Source: Halodesulfovibrio sp. (GTDB taxonomy: Bacteria; Desulfobacterota; Desulfovibrionia; Desulfovibrionales; Desulfovibrionaceae). Taken from it: DNA of 64,000 nt. Below the pieces are notes generated by a model. The model saw only the letters and a list, made by a program, of their open reading frames with translations. It was not told the origin of the DNA and did no database searches. Shown one piece after another: positions 37,021 through 44,535 of the stretch. The stretch is from the NCBI RefSeq assembly GCF_025210605.1, contig NZ_JAOARI010000002.1, positions 233,761 through 297,760 on the forward strand, written 5' to 3'. Position 1 is the stretch's first letter, and every line of letters begins with the position of its first letter. The position numbers and the translations under genes were made by a program.

Positions 37021-37026
37021 GTCTCA

Positions 37027-38283
37027 CTACACCTTACGCGGATCAGCGATTTCACCTGCCAACGCACTTGCCGCAGCAACGGCAGGGCTTGAGAGGTATA
37101 CTTCTGATTCGAGGCTACCCATACGTCCTTTAAAGTTACGGTTAGTGGTAGCTACTGCCACCTCACCGTCTGCAAGGATGCCCATGTGTCCACCAAGACA
37201 AGGACCACAGGTTGCAGGCCCTACAATACAGCCTGCTTCCATAAAGGTTTCAATCAAGCCTTCGCGCAATGCCTGCTTCCAAATATTCGGAGTTGCCGGA
37301 AGCACAATGGTACGTGTGTGAGATGCTACGCTACGTCCTTTGAGTACCGCTGCTGCTTCGCGCAGATCGCTTATGCGACCATTCGTACAAGAACCGATAA
37401 CCACCTGATCTACTTTTTTAGGTTCAACGTCCTCTACCGGATGCACGTTGTCCGGCAAATGCGGACAGGCAACCATTGGTGACATTTTTGATACATCAAA
37501 CGTAATCACCTGCTCGTATTCTGCACCTTCATCCGGTGTGAGAGCTTCATCGGTGCGACCGCGTGCGGCTGTGTATTCGAGTGTCTTTGCATCCGCAGGG
37601 AAAAGACCGCATTTACCGCCAGCTTCAATTGCCATATTTGCAATAGTCATTCGACCTTCAACATCGAGAGAATCAACTGTGGAGCCACCGAACTCCAACG
37701 CTTTGTACAATGCGCCGGATACGCCGATTTCACCGATAAGACGCAAAATGAGATCTTTTGCGCCGACGAACTCTGGAAGTTCGCCATTAAATAATGCACG
37801 AATTGTCGGCGGCACTTTAAACCAAGTTGAGCCAAGCGCCATACCGCCTGCAACATCCGTTGATCCCAGACCGGTCGCAAAGGCACCAAGTCCACCGTAG
37901 GTGCACGTATGGGAGTCTGCACCGATTACGATATCGCCTGGACCTACAAGTCCGAGTTCCGGCAAAAGAGCATGCTCTACGCCGCAGTCGCCGCCTTCGT
38001 AGTAATGTGTAATCTTCTGCTCCTGAGCAAATTCACGGGTGTTCTTCACCTGAATTGCTGAAGCAATATCTTTTTGCGGAGTAAAGTGATCCATCACCAG
38101 TGCCACTTTATCCTTATCAAACACAGACTTTGCCCCCATTGCCTTGAATGATTTAATAGCAAGTGGTGCTGTGATGTCGTTTGCCAGAACCAGAGACACA
38201 TCACATTGTACGATCTGCCCGGTTCCTTCAATTTTCTGGTCTGTGTGTTTCTGTAAGATTTTTTGTGCGAGTGTGTGCGCCAT
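37027..38283 (-). CDS. leuC: 3-isopropylmalate dehydratase large subunit
   Basis: Aconitase-family subunit carrying the 4Fe-4S cluster that isomerises 2- to 3-isopropylmalate. It is 418 residues, the size of the short (archaeal/bacterial type 2) LeuC, not the ~470-residue enterobacterial form. Cluster ligands: Cys in IGSCTNGR and the pair in CIVGPATCGPCLG; also IGADSHTCTYGGLGAFATGLGSTD. GGAGG lies upstream, inside the end of leuA, 5 nt away from its stop, so the two are translated in close succession. Confidence 0.96.
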   Translation of the reverse strand: MAHTLAQKILQKHTDQKIEGTGQIVQCDVSLVLANDITAPLAIKSFKAMGAKSVFDKDKVALVMDHFTPQKDIASAIQVKNTREFAQEQKITHYYEGGDCGVEHALLPELGLVGPGDIVIGADSHTCTYGGLGAFATGLGSTDVAGGMALGSTWFKVPPTIRALFNGELPEFVGAKDLILRLIGEIGVSGALYKALEFGGSTVDSLDVEGRMTIANMAIEAGGKCGLFPADAKTLEYTAARGRTDEALTPDEGAEYEQVITFDVSKMSPMVACPHLPDNVHPVEDVEPKKVDQVVIGSCTNGRISDLREAAAVLKGRSVASHTRTIVLPATPNIWKQALREGLIETFMEAGCIVGPATCGPCLGGHMGILADGEVAVATTNRNFKGRMGSLESEVYLSSPAVAAASALAGEIADPRKV

Positions 38284-38288
38284 GACTG

Positions 38289-39809
38289 TTAACCCTCCGA
38301 ATTCATTTTATCGAGTCTGTTTAAAGCGTTGAGGAATGCTCTTGCGCTAGCGGCAATGATGTCAGGATCGGAACCACGCCCTACAGTGTTGCATCCATTT
38401 TCTTCGAGGCGCACGGTTACCTCGCCCTGTGCATCCCCGCCACTGGTGATGGCGTTGACATGATATCGTTTCAGCTGTGGTGAGCGTCCAACGATCTGGG
38501 AAATGGTTTTAAATACTGCATCAATAGGGCCTGTGCCGAATGTAGTGTGCTCTCTGCGAATGCCGTTGATCTCCATAACAACAGCGGCACTCGGTGGCAC
38601 TCCCACATCACTTGACTGAACGGAGAGATGCACCAGTCTGTATTTATCAGGGATACGGTAGACCTCTTCAAGGATAATTGCCTCGATGTCTGCGTCGTAA
38701 ACCTTCTCTTTTTTGTCTGCGAGGCGCTTAACAGCCTCGAAAACAATCTGTAATTCGTCATCATTCAACGGATATCCAAGCTCTGTCGTTTTGCCTTTGA
38801 TGGCATTGCGACCAGAATGCTTGCCGAGAATGATATCTGTTTTTTCGCGTCCTACGGATTCCGGTGTCATAATCTCATAGGTTTCGCGGTTCTTCAGCAT
38901 GCCATCCTGATGAATACCGGATTCATGCGCGAATGCGTTTGCACCGACAATAGCTTTGTTTGCTGGAATCGGCTGCCCAATGATTCTAGAAAGCAGGCGA
39001 CATGTCGGGAACAATTGCTCCGATTTCACATTTGTTTCAATATCGTAGTAATCAGCGCGGGTGCGCAATGCCATAATCAACTCTTCAAGCGCTGCATTGC
39101 CTGCACGTTCGCCGATACCAGAAATTGTCACCTCTGCCTGTCGTGCACCTGCTTTGATCGCGGCAAGTGTGTTTGCAACGCCAAGACCGAGATCGTTATG
39201 ACAATGGACGCTGAATACAGCCTTATGGCTGTTGCTGGTGTTTTCAATCACATGGCGAACCATAGCGCCGAATTCCTGAGGTTGTGCATACCCTACGGTA
39301 TCAGGAATATTGATTGTGGTTGCACCAGCATTGATGGCTGTTTCTGCTACTTTTGCAAGAAAATCCCAGTCAGATCGGGATGCATCTTCCGCAGAAAACT
39401 CAATGTTAGAGGTATACTTGGCAGCGTGTTTTACTGCCGCTTCAGTCATTTCTAAAACCTGCTCCGGTGTCTTACGGAGCTTGTATTCCATATGTACCGG
39501 ACTCGTTGCCAGAAACGTATGAATCCGTGGATGCTTTGCGTCTTTAATTGCATCCCAGCACCTATCAATATCCGCCGCCATTGCGCGGCACAAACCTGCA
39601 ACCTGTGAATGCTTAATGGTCTGTGCGATTTTGCGCACTGCCTCAAAATCCCCTTGGCTTGCAGCAGGAAACCCTGCTTCCATAATATCGACACCCAAAT
39701 TCTCAAGTTCCCGTGCGAGGCGAATCTTTTCGTTCTGGTTCATTGTTGCGCCTGGAGACTGTTCTCCATCTCTCAAAGTGGTATCGAAAATGTATAAGCG
39801 ATCGGACAT
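38289..39809 (-). CDS. leuA: 2-isopropylmalate synthase
   Basis: First committed enzyme of leucine synthesis: condenses acetyl-CoA with 2-oxoisovalerate. It is 506 residues. N-terminal TIM barrel: FDTTLRDGEQSPGATM, then the metal site HCHNDLGLGVANTLAA and GIGERAGNAALEE. The C-terminal ~130 residues form the LeuA dimer regulatory domain, with GIRREHTTFGTGPIDAVF, the place of leucine feedback inhibition. GGAG precedes the ATG. It heads leuA-leuC-leuD-leuB and is preceded by a 30-residue leader peptide with four CTA codons, so transcription probably responds to leucyl-tRNA. Confidence 0.96.
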   Translation of the reverse strand: MSDRLYIFDTTLRDGEQSPGATMNQNEKIRLARELENLGVDIMEAGFPAASQGDFEAVRKIAQTIKHSQVAGLCRAMAADIDRCWDAIKDAKHPRIHTFLATSPVHMEYKLRKTPEQVLEMTEAAVKHAAKYTSNIEFSAEDASRSDWDFLAKVAETAINAGATTINIPDTVGYAQPQEFGAMVRHVIENTSNSHKAVFSVHCHNDLGLGVANTLAAIKAGARQAEVTISGIGERAGNAALEELIMALRTRADYYDIETNVKSEQLFPTCRLLSRIIGQPIPANKAIVGANAFAHESGIHQDGMLKNRETYEIMTPESVGREKTDIILGKHSGRNAIKGKTTELGYPLNDDELQIVFEAVKRLADKKEKVYDADIEAIILEEVYRIPDKYRLVHLSVQSSDVGVPPSAAVVMEINGIRREHTTFGTGPIDAVFKTISQIVGRSPQLKRYHVNAITSGGDAQGEVTVRLEENGCNTVGRGSDPDIIAASARAFLNALNRLDKMNSEG

Positions 39810-39861
39810 TGTTTTCTCCTGTGGAGTTACTTTTTTATTCTATTTCATAAACTAATTTCAC

Positions 39862-39888
39862 AAAAACCTCACTTAGTTCGCTAGTAGG
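39862..39888 (-). promoter_or_regulatory. Possible attenuator hairpin of the leu operon
   Basis: On the minus strand CCTACT pairs with AGT-G-AGG (one bulged G, 9-nt loop), followed directly by five T. The 5' arm overlaps the last CTA codons of the leader peptide, so a ribosome stalled there would prevent the hairpin. The stem is short, so it is a weak terminator at best. Confidence 0.4.
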
Positions 39889-39965
39889 GTGCATAGTAGT
39901 GGACCATATGGGCGATATTCGGTTTTCCTTCGGGTCATCTTCGTCGAGACATCAACTGAGTCCAT
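39873..39965 (-). CDS. Leucine-rich-codon leader peptide upstream of leuA
   Basis: A 30-codon ORF, ATG at 39965 preceded by AAGGAGAT, ending in TAA at 39873, 63 nt before the leuA start. Its last ten codons include CTA CTA TGC ACC CTA CTA, four copies of a seldom-used leucine codon within six positions (peptide ...GPLLCTLLAN). This is the hallmark of an amino-acid attenuation leader: starvation for leucyl-tRNA would stall the ribosome there. The upstream part is not repetitive. The peptide has no expected role of its own. It lies directly between the terminator of the pssA unit and leuA, so it is at the start of the leu transcript. Confidence 0.72.
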   Translation of the reverse strand: MDSVDVSTKMTRRKTEYRPYGPLLCTLLAN

Positions 39966-40014
39966 AATTATATCTCCTTTTTATGACATAATTGTTAACT
40001 TTTATACTGGATAT

Positions 40015-40057
40015 AAAAAAAGCTCCGGTTCCTTCTTTGTAGAAGAAACCGGAGCTT
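40015..40057 (-). terminator. Terminator of the psd-pssA unit
   Basis: AAAGCTCCGGTT.CTTC / GAAG.AACCGGAGCTTT, 16-bp stem, followed by a T-run on the minus strand. It ends the phospholipid unit just before the leu leader. Confidence 0.88.
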
Positions 40058-40129
40058 TGGTTTGCTTATACTTTATTGGAGTAAGGCTTTGGGGCGGTGT
40101 GTTACTCGCCGTGCCTTCCCTCCGTGTTG

Positions 40130-40879
40130 TTAGCTCTCGGAAAGGTCACCCAGTAACTTTGTAGACCTGCGTGATAGAAATAGGAAAGTATACACAGGTC
40201 CGCTAATCATGTAGCCGCCAATAATAATGAAGCCTAGTAGCTTCGGCTCGCTAATAATTAGAGTAAAGATAAGGATAGCAGATACGAGAGTGCTAAATGG
40301 ACGAGCTTTTACGAAACCGTACTCTTTAAAGGAGAAGTAACGCACGCGGCTGACCATTGAAAATGCTGCAACAAAGGTAAGACCCAACGCAAACGCAGGG
40401 ACAATACCGCTGAATTCAGCAGGAATGTACTGAGTAAAGAAGACGAAAGCGGCAAGAGCGCAACCGCCCGCAGGTGAAGGAAGTCCGATAAAGAACTTTT
40501 TAGGAACCACAGCGGTGGAGACATTGAAACGTGCCAGTCTGAGAGCAGCACAGGCTGCAAACAAGAAGGCAACGGCAATGCCAAGACGGTTGAACTGGTG
40601 GAGGTACATTGAGTACATCATAAAAGATGGTACAAGACCAAACGCCACAAGGTCACACAAAGAGTCGTACTGCACACCAAATTCACTGGCAGTACCAGTA
40701 AGGCGCGCAACCTTACCATCTAATCCGTCCATGAGAGCCGAAAATAAGATAGCGGTAGCACACAATTCAAATTTACCCGCAGATGCCCACACCAACCCCA
40801 TAAAGCCTGCAAAAAGGCTAGCGGTAGTGAAAAGGTTAGGTAAAATATAGATTCCCTTACGGGCTTTTGAATGGTCCAT
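40130..40879 (-). CDS. pssA: CDP-diacylglycerol-serine O-phosphatidyltransferase
   Basis: 249-residue inner-membrane enzyme that makes phosphatidylserine from CDP-diacylglycerol and serine. The CDP-alcohol phosphotransferase signature is complete in the segment starting DGLDGKVARLTG and ending YDSLCD (about residues 50-75), with the four Asp residues that bind metal and substrate. About eight hydrophobic segments follow. AAGGAAG precedes the ATG. It is 62 nt downstream of psd, whose product decarboxylates phosphatidylserine, so the two form a phosphatidylethanolamine unit. Confidence 0.95.
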   Translation of the reverse strand: MDHSKARKGIYILPNLFTTASLFAGFMGLVWASAGKFELCATAILFSALMDGLDGKVARLTGTASEFGVQYDSLCDLVAFGLVPSFMMYSMYLHQFNRLGIAVAFLFAACAALRLARFNVSTAVVPKKFFIGLPSPAGGCALAAFVFFTQYIPAEFSGIVPAFALGLTFVAAFSMVSRVRYFSFKEYGFVKARPFSTLVSAILIFTLIISEPKLLGFIIIGGYMISGPVYTFLFLSRRSTKLLGDLSES

Positions 40880-40941
40880 GCTCTTATGCTTCCTTATTAA
40901 AATCGAAACGAAAACCGATGGTAACAGTTCTACTCAGAATC

Positions 40942-41589
40942 TTATTTTTCTGTTCGGCTGGCAATTACAGTTTCACCTGCAAATACCTGTTCGCCTACAG
41001 CAACAGCAGGAGCATAGTCCTCTGGTAAGTAAAGGTCAACCCGAGAGCCAAACTTGATCATTCCGTAACGTTCTCCACGGTTTAACGCATCACCTTCATC
41101 CACACGACATACAATTCTGCGAGCAATAAGTCCGGCAATTTGCACCATAGTCCAGCGGCTGCCGTCTACATGCTCAAGGTCATATGCACAACGTTCGTTA
41201 TCGGTAGAAGCCTTGTCCCATGCGGCGTTCAAGTACTTACCTGAATAGTATTTAATACCGCGCACAACACCCTGAATCGGGGAGCGGTTTACATGTACGC
41301 TGAATACGTTCATAAAAATACATACACACATACGGCGCTCGCCAGTGAACGGGTCTTCCATTGGTGTAATTTTGATGACCTTACCATCCGCAGGGCTTAC
41401 AGCAAGCCCTTCTCCAGTTGGAGTCACACGTTCCGGATCACGGAAGAAATGCAGACTGAACCAGAAAAGGATAAAAAATACAGTCGAAAGTACCCAGCAG
41501 CCCATAATTGCAAATGCAAGAGTGCCGAGACCTGTTAAGACTAAAGAAGGAATGCCTTCGGGAGTAAGACCGCTTGAAGCTTTTCTCAT
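40942..41589 (-). CDS. psd: Phosphatidylserine decarboxylase (short form)
   Basis: 215-residue proenzyme that converts phosphatidylserine to phosphatidylethanolamine at the membrane. It belongs to the short PSD type common in non-enteric bacteria. Two N-terminal hydrophobic segments (about residues 14-50), then [21 protein letters not shown] with the conserved His, and the self-cleavage site FGSRVD, where Gly181-Ser182 is cut and Ser becomes the pyruvoyl group. It lies upstream of pssA in one unit. The ribosome site is weak. Confidence 0.95.
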   Translation of the reverse strand: MRKASSGLTPEGIPSLVLTGLGTLAFAIMGCWVLSTVFFILFWFSLHFFRDPERVTPTGEGLAVSPADGKVIKITPMEDPFTGERRMCVCIFMNVFSVHVNRSPIQGVVRGIKYYSGKYLNAAWDKASTDNERCAYDLEHVDGSRWTMVQIAGLIARRIVCRVDEGDALNRGERYGMIKFGSRVDLYLPEDYAPAVAVGEQVFAGETVIASRTEK

Positions 41590-41840
41590 ATGGTATATGC
41601 CGGAATTATGGCTCCGGACTTGCTTGTTAGTTAAAAATCAGCGGGTACGTTATGCAATTTTCTTCTATAACGCAACATTTGCAGCAAGCACCACTCTCAC
41701 CGCCTTTTCCCCGAACAGCAACATCAGAAGTAGTCTACCAAGCAGACTACTACTGACAAATTACTCACTAAAAAATTGTGCATATCTAACTGATTGTTCC
41801 CCAAAAAATCACCAGCTAGCGCACACTGTACGTAGCGTAT
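41590..41840. other. Short gene-free interval with hairpin
   Basis: 250 bp between the HAD gene and psd. AGTAGTCT / AGACTACT hairpin at 41729-41751 has no T-run. No gene was seen. Confidence 0.35.
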
Positions 41841-42479
41841 TTATATTGCAGGAAAAATAAGATCAGGAAACAATTCCTGCAATTGCTTCAGCACCTTGTC
41901 ATGCTCATCATAAAGCAGAGTCTGCATTCCAATATCGGTTGCGCGCAGCAGGTTAGAAGGGTTGTCATCCACAAACAAGGCACGCTCAGGTACAACATCC
42001 ATAGCGCGGAGAGCATGATGAAAATAGTCATGCGAGCGCTTGGAAATACCTTCACGGAAGGAGTTGAACACTCTGTCGAAGTGAGAATAAATGGAATGCT
42101 CAAAGTCAAGGGATTCCAACCAGTTCGTATGGTCGCTCAGAATAGCTGTTTTGACGCCGCTTGCACGGATAACGTCAACGACTTCAAGCATCCACAATCG
42201 AACATCAAAACCTGTCATAATTTCTAAATGCAGCAGTTCCGTCTGTTCAACCAGCCCTGTTTTCTTGCGCACTTCTTCCCAAAATTCAACTTCAGTCGCT
42301 GTGCCGGTCGCGTATCCGCCTTCGTAACATATTTCTGTTGCAATATGCTGAAACTCATCAGGGTCAAATCCATTGCGCACAGCTATTTTACGCAATCCAT
42401 TAACAAACCCTTCGTCAGCAAGTACACCGCTGAAGTCAAAAAACACTACCTCTATCGGTTGAGCCTGTTCCGTAGTCAT
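41841..42479 (-). CDS. HAD-superfamily hydrolase, YihX-like
   Basis: 212-residue cytoplasmic HAD protein. Motif I reads FFDFSGVLADE, with the nucleophile Asp but Ser in place of the usual second Asp; motif II is AILSDHT, motif III the Lys in GISKRSHDYF, and motif IV FVDDNPSN. This pattern is seen in the YihX/epoxide-hydrolase N-terminal group of HAD enzymes, some of which are phosphatases and others dehalogenase-like. The missing Asp may change or weaken phosphatase activity. Substrate unknown. GGAG precedes the ATG. Confidence 0.85.
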   Translation of the reverse strand: MTTEQAQPIEVVFFDFSGVLADEGFVNGLRKIAVRNGFDPDEFQHIATEICYEGGYATGTATEVEFWEEVRKKTGLVEQTELLHLEIMTGFDVRLWMLEVVDVIRASGVKTAILSDHTNWLESLDFEHSIYSHFDRVFNSFREGISKRSHDYFHHALRAMDVVPERALFVDDNPSNLLRATDIGMQTLLYDEHDKVLKQLQELFPDLIFPAI

Positions 42480-42727
42480 AAAGCAACTCCAAATGCACGC
42501 AAGGTGCTTCTAAAAATTCCGAACACATTTCATTCAGAGTACAAAAAATAATCCCATACAATGAGTCAACCATATGTATGCACTATCACTTCACAAAAGA
42601 ACACAATACAGATGCATCAGCAACCCAATACACCCTGTAATTTTATATTTGCATCCATCGATCAAGTAAGTCACTCTGAATAAAACGAGTTATCCATAAT
42701 AGTATATCCCAGTAAGGAAAGCGCAAC

Positions 42728-43708
42728 ATGCAAAACGAAAAAAAAATTCGAATCGGTATCTCCTCATGTCTTCTGGGCAACCCTGTACGCTTTGACGGCG
42801 GTCATAAAAAAGACCAGTGGCTTGTAAATGTTCTTGGTGAATATGTTGAATACGTACCTGTTTGTCCGGAAGTTGAAGTCGGACTTCCCATACCCAGAGA
42901 AGCAATGCGACTTGTCGGTGATCCTGAAGACCCGCGCTTGGTCACAGTAAAAACGTATCAGGAAATCACTCCAAAAATGAAGGAATATGCTGCCAAACGA
43001 GTAGTTGAGCTTGAAAAAGAAAATCTCTGTGGATTTGTTTTTAAACGCTCTTCCCCTTCCAGCGGAATGGAACGCGTAAAAGTATATAAAGATGTAGACC
43101 CGAAAGAAGCTAAAAATGCAGGAGCACCAAGCCTGAAAGGCGTCGGTATTTTTGCCAAAAAATTCATGGAACATTTTCCGCTTCTGCCAGTTGAAGAAGA
43201 AGGCAGGCTCGGCGATGCTCGTCTTCGGGAGAATTTCATTGAACAAATATTCGTCATGCAGCGCTGGCGGGAATTACGCGAGCAGCCATTTTCACTGCAT
43301 AACCTGCTAGAATTTCATGCACAGCATAAATTACTTATTATGTCGCACAGTGTGGAACACTATCGCTCAATGGGAAATCTTGTAGCACACGGAAAAAAAG
43401 TTGATCCAGAAACACTCATGGAGCAATACCAGACTGAGTTACTTACTGCATTGAAGATAAAAGCCACTGTAAAAAAACATACTAATGTATTACAGCACAT
43501 TGCAGGGTACTTTAAAAAACAACTTTCTCCTGATGAAAAGCAGGAGCTTCAAGAAGTAATATCACAATACCATGCGAACCTTGTTCCGCTTATTGTTCCG
43601 ATAACATTGTGTAATCACTATATACGAAAGTATGATGAAAAATACTTACGCTCACAATGGTATCTCAATCCACATCCGGTTGAGCTTAAATTGCGAAACC
43701 ATGTTTAA
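42728..43708 (+). CDS. DUF523-DUF1722 (YbgA-like) two-domain protein
   Basis: 326-residue cytoplasmic protein. The N-terminal DUF523 half (residues ~8-150) has SSCLLGNPVRFDGGHKKD, VCPEVEVGLPIPRE and FKRSSPSSG; the C-terminal DUF1722 half (~185-305) has HNLLEFHAQHKLLIMSHS and KKHTNVLQHIAGYFKKQLS, then NHYIRKY and YLNPHP. This fused architecture is common in bacteria (YbgA-type), sometimes next to photolyase or in stress units, but no function is established. AAGGAAAG precedes the ATG. A single DUF523 protein is encoded at 19977, so the window has two members. Confidence 0.9.
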   Translation: MQNEKKIRIGISSCLLGNPVRFDGGHKKDQWLVNVLGEYVEYVPVCPEVEVGLPIPREAMRLVGDPEDPRLVTVKTYQEITPKMKEYAAKRVVELEKENLCGFVFKRSSPSSGMERVKVYKDVDPKEAKNAGAPSLKGVGIFAKKFMEHFPLLPVEEEGRLGDARLRENFIEQIFVMQRWRELREQPFSLHNLLEFHAQHKLLIMSHSVEHYRSMGNLVAHGKKVDPETLMEQYQTELLTALKIKATVKKHTNVLQHIAGYFKKQLSPDEKQELQEVISQYHANLVPLIVPITLCNHYIRKYDEKYLRSQWYLNPHPVELKLRNHV

Positions 43709-43921
43709 ACACTGATGCAACGAATTATTATACTCTATCATACAGTTTAAAAATTGCTTTTTTGTTCACTTCTAATCGTACTTTTGATTATATATTACAA
43801 ACAACACTATAAATTGAACTATTTTTTCACTGTTGAAATGTACAAACATTACACTTTATTGGTAGCTTGCTTTATAGTTTTATAAACAAAAGGTCTTTGA
43901 ATAAAACAAGAAATAACCATC
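43709..43921. other. AT-rich upstream region
   Basis: About 210 bp of AT-rich sequence upstream of the HU leader. No hairpin or gene that I can support; presumably holds the HU promoter. Confidence 0.35.
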
Positions 43922-44001
43922 ACCCCCTTGTCACCGGAACGGTGAATAGGTACTACTCTAATATCGTGGACTAAATTACGAATTGAGATTCCATAGGGGG
44001 T
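43922..44001 (+). promoter_or_regulatory. HU mRNA leader with possible ribosome-site sequestration
   Basis: ACCCCC at 43922-43927 can pair with GGGGGT at 43996-44001, which contains the ribosome site of the HU gene. In between is a TCACCG-GAA-CGGTGA hairpin (43931-43945). The set could form a structure that masks translation start. This is a prediction from visible complementarity only. Confidence 0.35.
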
Positions 44002-44005
44002 TCTT

Positions 44006-44281
44006 GTGAATAAAAGCGAACTTGTTAAAGTAATGGCTGAGGATCATAATCTGTCTAAAGATGAGGCAGTCATGCTTGTAAACGTCTTTTTTGACAGTAT
44101 CCGCGAAGCTCTTGTCGAAGATGGTAGAGTTGAAATCCGTGGATTTGGTTCTTTTAAAGTTAAAGAATACAAAGGTTATAAAGGGCGCAACCCTAAAACA
44201 GGCGAAAGTGTAAAAGTTTCTCCTAAAAAATTACCAGTATTCCGTGCAGGAAAAGAACTCAAAGAACTGGTGAATAAATAG
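44006..44281 (+). CDS. HU-family DNA-binding protein
   Basis: 91-residue nucleoid protein that bends DNA as a dimer. Complete HU/IHF fold: MNKSELVKVMAE helix pair, DGRVEIRGFGSF, and the DNA-binding arm GRNPKTGESVKVSPKKLPVFRAGKEL. GRNPKTGE is the classic arm motif. The start is GTG, preceded by AGGGGG. It could be HU or an IHF-type subunit; the sequence alone does not settle this. It is monocistronic and ends with a terminator at 44453. Confidence 0.93.
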   Translation: MNKSELVKVMAEDHNLSKDEAVMLVNVFFDSIREALVEDGRVEIRGFGSFKVKEYKGYKGRNPKTGESVKVSPKKLPVFRAGKELKELVNK

Positions 44282-44452
44282 AGCTTCTTTTCCTACTGAA
44301 CTTTGCAAATTGAGACACACGCTCCGGTTTGATTGCGCCGTGCAGTATATGCACGAAGGTGCGGTTACCAGCAATATCGCCGGACACAATCTCACATTCG
44401 TATTAGCGGTAGCCTTCCTGTGGAATTCGCAACTATACGATGCAAAGAAACC

Positions 44453-44488
44453 AAAAAGAGTGGAGCATAAGCCCCACTCTTTTTTTAT
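44453..44488. terminator. Bidirectional rho-independent terminator
   Basis: AAAAAGAGTGG / CCACTCTTTTT stem with a T-run on both outgoing strands. Serves the HU gene and the convergent acyl-CoA synthetase/GNAT gene. Confidence 0.85.
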
Positions 44489-44535
44489 TGTCTATTGAAA
44501 ATAAAGAACACTACACGCTGGTAGTGCTCAAAATC

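Noticed and set aside
38817..39455. Plus-strand frame of 212 codons inside leuA
   Set aside because: Antisense shadow; Cys-rich appearance is from complementary codons.
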